A stretch of DNA of 12,305 bases from an uncultured Chlamydiae bacterium (GTDB lineage: Bacteria > Chlamydiota > Chlamydiia > Chlamydiales > SM23-39): contig CAIVVG010000190.1 of NCBI GenBank assembly GCA_903909295.1, forward strand, positions 1 through 12,305, in the 5' to 3' direction. Of the stretch, positions 1 to 6,439 are shown piece by piece. Within the stretch, counting starts at the first letter, position 1, and every line of letters starts with the position of its first letter. The translations under genes and the position numbers were made by a program. Under the pieces are notes generated by a model. The model was not told the DNA's origin. It saw nothing but the letters and a program-made list of their open reading frames with translations, and ran no database searches.

Positions 1-134
1 AGGCCTTGTAAAGCCCTAAGGGCAACCCGAAAAACAGCTTTGAGCGCTAGGCCGCAACGTACTGCAAAATCTGAATAAACTTCTGGTCTTCCTGGCTTGC
101 CTGTTTTTTCAACAAGATGGGAGCGAGGATAAGG
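1..134. other. Non-coding or degraded stretch left of the palindrome
   Basis: No complete gene is visible here. On the minus strand a short open frame reads out of the inverted repeat and ends at a TAG at 47-49. Its last residues, KKQASQEDQKFIQILQYVAA, have a protein-like composition and could be the C-terminal remnant of a gene cut off by the repeat. On the plus strand a basic frame ends at a TAA at 76-78, but it looks like a chance frame. Both readings are weak. Together with the repeats that follow, bases 1-408 form a gene-poor stretch. Confidence 0.3.
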
Positions 135-223
135 AAAAATGAAATAACAGGGAGCCGTACAAAGCGTGCGGGCAGGAGCGGCGAAGCGCCGGCAGGACGG
201 CCGATCCCTGTTATTTCATTTTT
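135..223. repeat. 19-bp inverted repeat around a GC-rich core
   Basis: The arms at 135-153 and 205-223 are perfect reverse complements of 19 bases. The left arm includes TGAAATAACAGGGA. Pairing continues inward (154-158 with 197-201) after a 3-base bulge. The roughly 50-base core is GC-rich, with a small inner stem around 180-190 and a direct repeat GGCAGGA at 171-177 and 191-197. A T-rich run follows at 219-230, so the plus-strand transcript could form a very stable hairpin followed by U residues. Both arms translate to PVISFFL, one on each strand. It could be a terminator, a REP-like repeat or a small MITE. Copy number in the genome would decide, and I cannot see that here. Confidence 0.7.
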
Positions 224-270
224 TCTTTTTCTTACCCAGAAAATGGGAATGCGCCCGCTGATCTATCTAT

Positions 271-359
271 CGTTGAGCCGTCTCTCCCATATTGTGCTTC
301 ACACAGTACTGATCGATCACCTTGAGAAACTCAGTTCCGTACTTTTCCAGCTTCCCAGC
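271..359 (-). pseudogene. Detached duplicate of the recQ 3' end (left direct repeat)
   Basis: These 89 bases match 2984-3072 at 87 positions, differing at 288/3001 and 309/3022. Read on the minus strand they encode the last part of the RecQ HRDC domain, from AGKLEKYG through VIDQYCVKHN to AQR, followed at once by TAG. Of the two differences, one is synonymous (CAG/CAA, Gln) and one changes Met to Ile (ATG here, ATC in recQ). No recQ sequence lies upstream of it on the minus strand, so it is an orphan fragment. Similarity stops sharply at both edges. It is the left partner of a direct-repeat pair enclosing three plus-strand genes, and may be the original recQ end displaced by their insertion. 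Confidence 0.9.
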
Positions 360-408
360 TAAGAAAACACTTTCTCTCCTACTTGAAAAATAGCAGAAAC
401 TTTTTTAG

Positions 409-438
409 TTCACAAAATCCGATAGATTTCTTTATGAT
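409..438 (+). promoter_or_regulatory. Putative sigma-70-type promoter of the cassette
   Basis: TTCACA (409-414, 5 of 6 consensus) lies 18 bases before TATGAT (433-438, 5 of 6), inside an AT-rich leader. Predicted transcription would start near 445. That gives a leader of about 28 bases containing the GAAGGAAG ribosome-binding site at 459-466 and the ATG at 473. It is the only good promoter candidate I see ahead of the three cassette genes, and it argues against the in-frame upstream ATG at 383. Confidence 0.5.
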
Positions 439-472
439 ATTTCCTTTTAACAACTCACGAAGGAAGTTTTTT

Positions 473-787
473 ATGTCAGTACAAGCAATCCAAGCTTCTC
501 AATCAACAATCGAGTCCTCACACACATCGAGCTGGAAAGGTCGAGTGGTGACTGATGAATCGTACCTCAAGCGCTCAGCTATTCGTGCCGGGGTTGGTCC
601 GGAAATGTTGTATGGCGTGGGAAGTGCCTTCATGCTATTCGGTGCTATTGGCGCCAGCCTGATAGCTTCCGTAGCTGTTGGAATCGCTACTCAATCTCTT
701 AGACAGTCTCTCATCACTTTAGGCGGTTGTGGCATTGGTTCAGTCTTGTTAATGCTGGGCCTTAAGATGTACGACCCAAAACTCTAA
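473..787 (+). CDS. Small two-helix membrane protein, Inc-like
   Basis: This predicted 104-aa protein is not one I recognise by sequence. The first 45 residues are polar and rich in Ser/Thr/Gln (MSVQAIQASQSTIESSHTSS). Two hydrophobic segments follow, at about 46-72 (LYGVGSAFMLFGAIGASLIA and on) and 80-99 (LITLGGCGIGSVLLMLGLKM), joined by a short loop TQSLRQS and ending in a short tail DPKL. Paired helices with a short loop form the bilobed hydrophobic domain typical of chlamydial inclusion-membrane (Inc) proteins, which are type III secreted into the vacuole membrane. That role is inference. The start at 473 is chosen because GAAGGAAG (459-466) sits in front of it; an in-frame ATG at 383 lies before the predicted promoter. 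The stop overlaps the next start by one base (TAATG), so the two are probably co-translated. Confidence 0.75.
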   Translation: MSVQAIQASQSTIESSHTSSWKGRVVTDESYLKRSAIRAGVGPEMLYGVGSAFMLFGAIGASLIASVAVGIATQSLRQSLITLGGCGIGSVLLMLGLKMYDPKL

Positions 788-1587
788 TGCACTGTAGTTG
801 GCTCGCTTATGGGCAAGCCGGCGGCTTGTATTTTTGGGAGCAGTGCAGGGCCTGTGGCTCTGTATTGCTCTCGATTTTCCAAAGCACTGTGCCTGATCTT
901 TCGCCTCGCCTTTCACTGTCTCATCGGACGATTCAGCTCGGAGGGATTGAAAATACAGGCAATAGTTGCGTTTTTTCGGTGATGCTCCAGGAGCTTGCTG
1001 CTCTGCCGCAGATTTACGACTCGTTGCTCGTTCCTTCTGAGCAGCCTCTGCAAGAGTGCCTGTTACGCTGTGTTCGGAGCATTCGTTCTGGCACAAGGGT
1101 CAGCCAAGCTGAGGTTCACGCCCTTGCAGCACAGCTTCAAAAACTGGGCTGGCAGGGCTCCCTTTCTTCTGCCTGGCGTTGCCTTTTGTCTAGGCTAGCT
1201 CCTCAACTTTTTCCGCTGCCGCTGCTCGACGCATCGGATCTCTACCAGAAAACTCTGGGCTATCTGCTCGAGCAAGCAGAGTCCGTCCCTAGACAGTTTA
1301 TTCTAGCGGACAAAGAATTTCAGCCTCACCTGGAAAAGCATCCTTCGCTTTGGAGGGTTCCTTTGACCAATTCCCCAAGGCTCTTAGAGGAACAGTTTCA
1401 GGCTGGGCCCCTCCTTTTCTCTCTGCGTGTAATCCATGCCTATCGAACAACCCCTTTTGGAAAGCATGTGGTTGTTTACCGCCAGCAGGAGGGGGAATGG
1501 ATCTGTTGCAACGACACCGAGATAACTAGACATCCCCCTCTCCCTACCGACACTCTTTACGAGGCGATCTATGCAAGCGATCTCTAG
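787..1587 (+). CDS. Predicted ubiquitin-specific-protease-like deubiquitinase (peptidase C19-like)
   Basis: This 266-aa protein carries both signature boxes of the USP family of cysteine deubiquitinases. The Cys box is at residues 53-70, GIENTGNSCVFSVMLQEL, with predicted nucleophile Cys61 and oxyanion Asn56 five residues before it, as in eukaryotic USPs. The His box is at about 211-247: FSLRVIHAYR, then GKHVVVYR with catalytic His227, then EWICCNDTEIT with Asn242-Asp243 as the third catalytic position. Order and spacing fit the papain-like USP fold. The CE clan (His before Cys) does not fit. Only about 150 residues separate the boxes, so it is far smaller than most eukaryotic USPs, and the paired-Cys zinc fingers are absent. 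The N-terminal 50 residues are partly hydrophobic and unassigned. It probably acts in the host cell by removing ubiquitin or a ubiquitin-like modifier; secretion is inferred. The start overlaps the upstream stop (TAATG) without a clear ribosome-binding site, which suggests coupling. Confidence 0.8.
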   Translation: MHCSWLAYGQAGGLYFWEQCRACGSVLLSIFQSTVPDLSPRLSLSHRTIQLGGIENTGNSCVFSVMLQELAALPQIYDSLLVPSEQPLQECLLRCVRSIRSGTRVSQAEVHALAAQLQKLGWQGSLSSAWRCLLSRLAPQLFPLPLLDASDLYQKTLGYLLEQAESVPRQFILADKEFQPHLEKHPSLWRVPLTNSPRLLEEQFQAGPLLFSLRVIHAYRTTPFGKHVVVYRQQEGEWICCNDTEITRHPPLPTDTLYEAIYASDL

Positions 1588-2989
1588 TATGCTTACCCAC
1601 ACTTGTACCACCCCCTTTTCATGGTTGGGCAGCGCGCTGGACCAAGTGGTTCATGCCGTATGGAAGAGATTTTGGGGAGATCCCCCCTCATTTCAGTACG
1701 CATTTAGCCAGCAGAGTAACGCCGATTGTCACCTTCAATCGTGGACAAATTTTTACCGATTGCAAGAGTTGCGAGACAGAAGCCCGACCAGAAAACTAAG
1801 CCTTGAAGCGGCAGACTTCAAAACCCATCGCCAGTGGTTCGCCGAGACCTTTCTCCATTTCCAGAAATGGCTAGAGAGCCGCAATGGCCCACAGATGCAG
1901 GAATACATGAGAGAAGCCCTGCAGCAGGCTCCCTGCGCTCCTGAACTTTTCAACTCCGCAGGGGTCCGTTATGTGGATGAAAGTTGGAATCCCCTAGAGC
2001 GAGGAGAAAGAGCCTCCCTCTCCCCCGTATTTTTGCAACAGATACCAGATAAAGACCTCTCGTACACGCTGCCCATTTTTGAAAAAGAGGGGAGATGGTT
2101 CTGTTTTGACCAGGACACCCGTCAGTATGAACCGATCCAGGAAGGGGCCAATTTCTCGAAGGGGCAGCGAGCCTCCCTCCCTCCTGATTTTGATTCTTTA
2201 AAACTCGTCAAACTCCCCGGGAAAACCCCGTTTATCCAAGCCATTGATCCTGCGTTAGCAGTCGGAGAGAGGTTTGTTCCAAGGCATCTCGGCACCTACA
2301 AACTTCTCCTATTGAATTTAGGGATCGGGCAAGCGCCTGCTGCTCTCGAGACCCAAACAGCGATGCGTAAAGCAGATACTCCCTGGAACCCTGCGCGTTG
2401 CAAAAAAGAACATTTAATCGAACACGCACTGGCAACCCTCTTTCAGCAAGACCCGGTACTGAAAGAAAAAGTCCAGAAACACGTCGATTTTTTCTTTCGA
2501 ACTTGGGGTCGTTACAAGAGCGATCTCCCTCGGCTCCGCAATGGCCAGGGTCACTCCTTTACCCAAGAAGCCATCGATCGGTATCTCCCAGATGAAGAGC
2601 ATATGCTGGCCTACTGCCTCATGCAAAACGTGCAATTTTTGTGGTTCTCTGCGATCAGTTCAACTGCCTTCTGCCGCCACATGGCCCTGCCTAAAATCAC
2701 CACATGGATCCCTTTTGTCCCTGGCCCATCGCAGTATCGGAAAGCTGCCTACCAAACAGGTTTTATGGAAGTCTGGAGGGAAGTGGCTGCCCGCATCCAA
2801 GCAAAATTCCCCGAACGGCAAGATTGGGTCAGTTTTGCCGGCCATGGGATGGTCCTGAGTTTTGACCCCGACCTGATTCAGCAGCAAAATGAGCGACCTA
2901 TCACCGATCCGACACTAGCCCAGAATCTAGGCTTTGCTGGAATCGACTCTCTGCACGGAAAAGCGATGAATGTCTTTTACCGACGTTGA
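1571..2989 (+). CDS. Hypothetical protein with internal repeat, cassette gene 3
   Basis: I do not recognise this 472-aa protein. It has no clear signal peptide or membrane helix, is rich in Gln, Phe, Trp and Pro, and looks globular. Residues about 139-183 and 186-228 seem to be two diverged copies of one module: WNPLERG then RASLSPVF, and YEPIQEG then RASLPPDF. A later segment has mixed helices (about 275-400), and the C-terminal part contains SFAGHGMVLSFDP. The chosen ATG at 1571 follows GAGG (1561-1564) at good spacing and overlaps the USP-like gene by 17 bases; the in-frame ATG at 1589 has no such site. The stop TGA (2987-2989) lies inside the right recQ-end repeat, and the gene overlaps recQ tail to tail by 13 bases. 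Co-expression with a predicted deubiquitinase suggests a secreted effector or partner, but nothing in the sequence proves it. Confidence 0.75.
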   Translation: MQAISSMLTHTCTTPFSWLGSALDQVVHAVWKRFWGDPPSFQYAFSQQSNADCHLQSWTNFYRLQELRDRSPTRKLSLEAADFKTHRQWFAETFLHFQKWLESRNGPQMQEYMREALQQAPCAPELFNSAGVRYVDESWNPLERGERASLSPVFLQQIPDKDLSYTLPIFEKEGRWFCFDQDTRQYEPIQEGANFSKGQRASLPPDFDSLKLVKLPGKTPFIQAIDPALAVGERFVPRHLGTYKLLLLNLGIGQAPAALETQTAMRKADTPWNPARCKKEHLIEHALATLFQQDPVLKEKVQKHVDFFFRTWGRYKSDLPRLRNGQGHSFTQEAIDRYLPDEEHMLAYCLMQNVQFLWFSAISSTAFCRHMALPKITTWIPFVPGPSQYRKAAYQTGFMEVWREVAARIQAKFPERQDWVSFAGHGMVLSFDPDLIQQQNERPITDPTLAQNLGFAGIDSLHGKAMNVFYRR

Positions 2990-4833
2990 GCCGTCTCTCC
3001 GATATTGTGCTTCACACAGTATTGATCGATCACCTTGAGAAACTCAGTTCCGTACTTTTCCAGCTTCCCAGCACTCACCCCGTTGATCAGTAAGAGGGCC
3101 GGCCTGGTTCTCGGATAATAGTGGCACATCTCCATGAGGGTCCGGTCTCCAAAGACAACAAAAGCCGGCACTTTCATCTCTTGCGCGTAGTTTTTACGCA
3201 ATTGGGAAAGCTCCTGAAACAGATGCTGGTTGTACTGGAGATTGAAGGTCTTTTTCCTCACACCCACCTTCGCCTCGATTTTTTTCCGGATCTTCACCGG
3301 CGTCTCCCCTCGAACAACGCTCCTTGAAAGGGGGGTCCACTTCACGACCGGATACTCCCCCTCTGTCCTCTCCAAAAACCCCTTTTGAATGAGCGCAAAA
3401 ATAGTGTCCCGTAACTCCCCTTCGGAGCATTCCGGCATCAAGTTGAAGGTGGACAACCGATCATGCCCCTTGTCGAAAATGGCCTTGGACTTGACCCCGC
3501 GCAAAACGTCTATGAGGTGTTTGACCCCATATTTCTCCTCCAAGCGGTAGACGCAGGAGAGGATTTTTTGCGCAGCCAAGCCGATATCGACCAGATCGGT
3601 ATCGTCCAAACACTGATCGCACCCCTCGCAGCTCGCCGCCTCATAGTTCTCCCCGAAATAGCGAAGGAGCTCTTTTCTCCTACAGGCCGCAGACTGGCAA
3701 AAGGAATAGATCTTTTCCGTCTTTGCTTTCGTCATCCGGCGGACCGTCTCATCGGCGACCTCTTTGAGGAATAGATCGTAGATCCGAAATTCTTGGGCCG
3801 AATAGAGCATCATGCACTCTGAGGGGAGCCCATCTCTCCCCGCGCGGCCCACCTCTTGGTAATACTGCTCAATGGAGCGAGGCATATCTAGGTGCACGAT
3901 GAACCGGATATCTGGCTTGTGGATCCCCATCCCAAACGCCACCGTCGCGGCCATGAGGGGGGTCTCTCCGTAAATAAACTCGTGCTGAGCGCGACTCCGT
4001 TCAGAATCGGACAGCCCCGCGTGGTACTTCCCCGCTTTAAACCCATTTTTCAAGAGCACACTATGAATTTGCTCCACCCCATTGCGGGTCGCTCCATAGA
4101 AAATACCCGACTCGTTCGGGTGCTTTGCCAAGAACTTCAACACCTGCTTTTCCACCTTCTCCTTGGGGTAAATCCGAAAGGTCAAATTGGGGCGATCGAA
4201 GCTGGCGCGCACCATGTAGGGATCTTTCATGGCCAATTGAGAGACGATGTCGGTTTCCACCTCTTTCGTAGCGGTGGCCGTCAAGGCCATCACGGGGGTT
4301 TTAGGAAAAATCTTCTTGAGAAGGGACAGTTGCCGGTAATCGGGCCTGAACGAATGGCCCCATTGAGAGATGCAGTGAGCCTCATCGATCGCGAAAAGGG
4401 AGATGGGCACTTGGCCCAATCGCTGCAAAAAATCCGCATTCGCAAATCGCTCAGGGGCCACATAGAGCATCTTGTGCTCGCCTAAGTGGCTCATCAAGTG
4501 CTCCATATCACTCTGGTGGAGACTGCTGTTGAGAAAGGCTGCCGAAAGGCCGTTTTTCGCAAGGCTCACGACCTGATCTTGCATCAAAGAGATGAGCGGG
4601 GAAATGACGACGGTGAGTCCCGGGTTAAGCAAGGCCGGGAGCTGGTAGCAGATCGACTTCCCCGCGCCCGTCGGCAACACCGCCACAACGTCCCTCCCCT
4701 CCAAACACGCAGTGACAATCCCCTTCTGGTTAGGCCGAAAGTCGTTGTAGCCAAAATAGGCCTTAAGCCGCTCTTTCAAGTTGTCCCGGTATAACATGGA
4801 CGGGAGTGTACACGAGTTGGATAAATTGCTCAA
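2977..4833 (-). CDS. recQ: ATP-dependent DNA helicase RecQ
   Basis: RecQ is a 3'-5' superfamily 2 helicase that acts in recombination and stalled-fork repair in the cytoplasm. At 618 aa it is close to the E. coli enzyme, with every expected part. The motif 0 region is FRPNQ (about 32-36) and Walker A is PTGAGKS (54-60). The DEAH box is at 150-153, followed by the aromatic-rich loop CISQWGHSFRPDYR. Motif III is ALTATAT, and motifs V/VI include MGIHKPDIR and QEVGRAGRDG (326-335). Zinc ligands are Cys384, 402, 405 and 408; a winged-helix RQC domain and an HRDC domain (about 535-605) follow. The predicted start is TTG at 4833 with GGGAG/GAGGGG upstream; an ATG at 4797 lacks a ribosome-binding site but is possible. 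Its final codons come from the cassette junction, and its last 89 bases up to there are duplicated at 271-359. Confidence 0.96.
   Translation of the reverse strand: MSNLSNSCTLPSMLYRDNLKERLKAYFGYNDFRPNQKGIVTACLEGRDVVAVLPTGAGKSICYQLPALLNPGLTVVISPLISLMQDQVVSLAKNGLSAAFLNSSLHQSDMEHLMSHLGEHKMLYVAPERFANADFLQRLGQVPISLFAIDEAHCISQWGHSFRPDYRQLSLLKKIFPKTPVMALTATATKEVETDIVSQLAMKDPYMVRASFDRPNLTFRIYPKEKVEKQVLKFLAKHPNESGIFYGATRNGVEQIHSVLLKNGFKAGKYHAGLSDSERSRAQHEFIYGETPLMAATVAFGMGIHKPDIRFIVHLDMPRSIEQYYQEVGRAGRDGLPSECMMLYSAQEFRIYDLFLKEVADETVRRMTKAKTEKIYSFCQSAACRRKELLRYFGENYEAASCEGCDQCLDDTDLVDIGLAAQKILSCVYRLEEKYGVKHLIDVLRGVKSKAIFDKGHDRLSTFNLMPECSEGELRDTIFALIQKGFLERTEGEYPVVKWTPLSRSVVRGETPVKIRKKIEAKVGVRKKTFNLQYNQHLFQELSQLRKNYAQEMKVPAFVVFGDRTLMEMCHYYPRTRPALLLINGVSAGKLEKYGTEFLKVIDQYCVKHNIGETAQRR
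2984..3072 (-). repeat. Right direct repeat: 3' end of intact recQ
   Basis: This is the copy of the 89-bp direct repeat that still belongs to the full-length recQ gene; its partner is 271-359. It encodes the last roughly 29 residues of RecQ before the final Arg and TAA, which come from the cassette side (2977-2983). The same bases also supply the stop codon of the convergent hypothetical gene, so both reading frames depend on this junction. Confidence 0.9.
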
Positions 4834-4856
4834 CTTCCCCTCTCCCCGCTTTTAGA

Positions 4857-4886
4857 TTGAGAAAAAAGGGGAAATTCGTTTTGATA
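4857..4886 (+). promoter_or_regulatory. Weak candidate promoter for the exonuclease gene
   Basis: TTGAGA (4857-4862) and TTGATA (4881-4886) are spaced by 18 bases in the 60-base gap between the divergent recQ and exonuclease starts. If used, transcription would begin almost at the ATG at 4894, and no ribosome-binding site is visible in between, so the message could be nearly leaderless. The match is weak and the call tentative. Confidence 0.25.
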
Positions 4887-4893
4887 GATCCTT

Positions 4894-5595
4894 ATGTCAA
4901 AGAGACCCATCTATTACGACACAGAGACGACCGGGATCAAGATCGGCAAGGACCGGATCGTAGAAATCGCCGCTTTTGACCCAGAGCAAAATAGAACGTT
5001 CTGCACATTCGTCGACCCCGAATGCCTCATCCCTCCTGAAGCAACCGCCATTACGCACATTACGGACGAGATGGTCAAGGGCGCTCCTAAAATCGGCGAG
5101 GCGCTGAAGATGTTCATCGCATTCTGCGAGGGGGAGACCGTCCTGATCGCCCACAATAACGACAGCTTTGATCAGCCATTCATGGCGGCTGAATTTGAGC
5201 GAGTCGGCATGGCAGTGCCTAAATGGACCTTTTTGGACTCCCTCAAATGGGCGCGCAAATACAGGCGCGATCTGCCTAAGCACAATCTGCAGTTTCTGCG
5301 AGAGACCTATGGGATCGCAGTCAATAGTGCGCACCGCGCGCTGGATGACGTGATGGTCCTCTACCAAATCTTTAGCCGGATGGTCGATGACCTGTCGATG
5401 AAAAAGATCCTCGATCTCCTCTCTGAGACTCCGGGCATCGTTCGGATGCCTTTTGGCAAGCACTCAGGCAAACCCTTGTCTGAGATCCCCCGCGACTATG
5501 TGAGCTGGCTCAAGGAGCAGGGCGCATTGGATAAAAAGGAAAATGCCAATCTCAAACAAACATTCATCAGCTTAGGGCTGTTAGAGGGAGCTTAA
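4894..5595 (+). CDS. dnaQ: DnaQ-like 3'-5' exonuclease with C-terminal DUF3820-like domain
   Basis: This 233-aa DEDDh exonuclease is of the DNA polymerase III epsilon type. It removes nucleotides from 3' ends, either for proofreading or in repair. The catalytic set is complete: Asp9 and Glu11 in YYDTETTG, Asp93 in HNNDSFDQPF, and His147 with Asp152 in HRALDD. Residues about 183-212 (MPFGKHSGKPLSEIPRDYVS, then WLK) look like the small DUF3820 module, sometimes found fused to such exonucleases. No polymerase-alpha-binding tail is obvious, so it may be a repair exonuclease and not the replicative proofreader. The ATG lacks a clear ribosome-binding site. It is divergent from recQ and four bases ahead of the next gene, with which it probably forms a two-gene operon. 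A dnaQ-type gene also lies near msbA-accA in C. trachomatis, as I recall. Confidence 0.88.
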   Translation: MSKRPIYYDTETTGIKIGKDRIVEIAAFDPEQNRTFCTFVDPECLIPPEATAITHITDEMVKGAPKIGEALKMFIAFCEGETVLIAHNNDSFDQPFMAAEFERVGMAVPKWTFLDSLKWARKYRRDLPKHNLQFLRETYGIAVNSAHRALDDVMVLYQIFSRMVDDLSMKKILDLLSETPGIVRMPFGKHSGKPLSEIPRDYVSWLKEQGALDKKENANLKQTFISLGLLEGA

Positions 5596-5599
5596 CTTC

Positions 5600-6430
5600 A
5601 TGCAGACTCCGATTGCGATACTCGGTTGCGGCTATATCGGCATGGAAGCGGCCGCTCTCTGGCATAAAAAAGGGCACTTTGTAACGGCGACAACCCGCTC
5701 TCCCGAGCGGCTGCCCGAGCTATCGCAAGTGGCGCAAAAAAGTCTCATTTTTAAGGGCGATGATGAGGATGCTCTTATTTCCCTGATCGCGGCGAACGAT
5801 ACCCTGCTCGTCTCGATTGCCGCTGACTGCCCCGAACAGTATGAGGCGGCCTATTTGCAGACGGCCAAGCTATTTCGCCACTTGGCGCTCGAGATGGAGA
5901 TGCCCAGACAGCTCATCTATCTCGGCAGCACCTCCGTCTACGGAGATCATAAAGGTCTTTGGGTCGATGAGCAGAGTGAGCTGCGCGCTACAAGCGACCA
6001 GGCCAAGATCTTGATCGAGACGGAAAACACCTACCTCTCCTTGAATGAGCTCGGCTGGACGGTGTGTGTGTTTCGCCTCGCGGAAATCTATGGCCCCGGT
6101 CGGGAACTATCGAAGAGGGTCAGACAGCTCGAAGGGCACCTGATGCCCGGTTCTGGAGAGCAGTACACCAATATGATCCATAAGACCGACTGCGTGGGGG
6201 CGATCGACTACGCAAGGCGCCACCACTTAGAAGGGGTCTTCAACCTCGCCGATGACGACCACCCCACTCGCAAGGCGCTCTACGACGCCATCTCTCACAA
6301 GTTCCAGCTTCCCCTCGTCCGCTGGGACCCCCATTTAATGGGACTCCGCACTGGCGATAAGCGCGTTTCTAATCTCACAATCAAAAAAGAGGGGCTCGTC
6401 CTGAGACACCCTCACCGATTACTGGATTGA
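5600..6430 (+). CDS. NAD(P)-binding epimerase-like protein, YeeZ-type atypical SDR
   Basis: This 276-aa protein has a Rossmann fold with the dinucleotide-binding loop GCGYIG at residues 9-14. It resembles the YeeZ group of atypical extended short-chain dehydrogenases, recognised by STSVYG (110-115), the FRLAEIYGPGR stretch (158-168) and a later NMIHKTDCVGAI. The usual SDR Tyr-x3-Lys active-site pair is not evident, which is normal for this group, and its substrate is unknown. No signal peptide is seen, so it should be cytosolic. The start is supported by GAGGGAG (5584-5590) about nine bases upstream and by the four-base gap after the exonuclease gene, which implies one transcript. Confidence 0.87.
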   Translation: MQTPIAILGCGYIGMEAAALWHKKGHFVTATTRSPERLPELSQVAQKSLIFKGDDEDALISLIAANDTLLVSIAADCPEQYEAAYLQTAKLFRHLALEMEMPRQLIYLGSTSVYGDHKGLWVDEQSELRATSDQAKILIETENTYLSLNELGWTVCVFRLAEIYGPGRELSKRVRQLEGHLMPGSGEQYTNMIHKTDCVGAIDYARRHHLEGVFNLADDDHPTRKALYDAISHKFQLPLVRWDPHLMGLRTGDKRVSNLTIKKEGLVLRHPHRLLD

Positions 6431-6439
6431 GCGGAAGAA

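Larger units (their letters stand above)
271..3072 (+). mobile_element. Putative inserted three-gene cassette flanked by recQ-end repeats
   Basis: The segment is bounded by 89-bp direct repeats (271-359 and 2984-3072) and holds a promoter and three overlapping plus-strand genes. The layout is the one expected when DNA integrates at the 3' end of a gene and brings its own copy of that end: recQ stays intact using the right copy, and the left copy is orphaned. The cassette even supplies the altered recQ end, giving Arg-Arg-TAA in place of the Arg-TAG seen in the left copy. No integrase, transposase or terminal inverted repeat is visible inside, so the mechanism is unknown. Homologous duplication or a partly deleted larger element are alternatives. 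Confidence 0.45.

Noticed and set aside
117..362. 81-aa plus-strand open frame
   Set aside because: It runs through the palindrome and then antisense through the duplicated recQ end, and has no ribosome-binding site. It looks like a chance frame.
383..472. Longer N-terminus for the Inc-like gene from the ATG at 383
   Set aside because: The upstream ATG precedes the likely promoter and lacks a ribosome-binding site, whereas 473 has GAAGGAAG. The extra residues are AT-rich leader sequence.
749..1096. 115-aa minus-strand frame over the USP-like gene
   Set aside because: It is antisense to a gene with clear catalytic motifs, and its sequence shows no recognisable features.
787..1587. Assignment as a CE-clan (ULP/YopJ-type) or OTU protease
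   Set aside because: CE enzymes have His before Cys. OTU Cys motifs differ (DGNC type). The GxxNxGNSC box and the late His-Asn/Asp box fit USP best.
4897..5463. 188-aa minus-strand frame
   Set aside because: It is the shadow of the exonuclease gene, which has all its catalytic residues.
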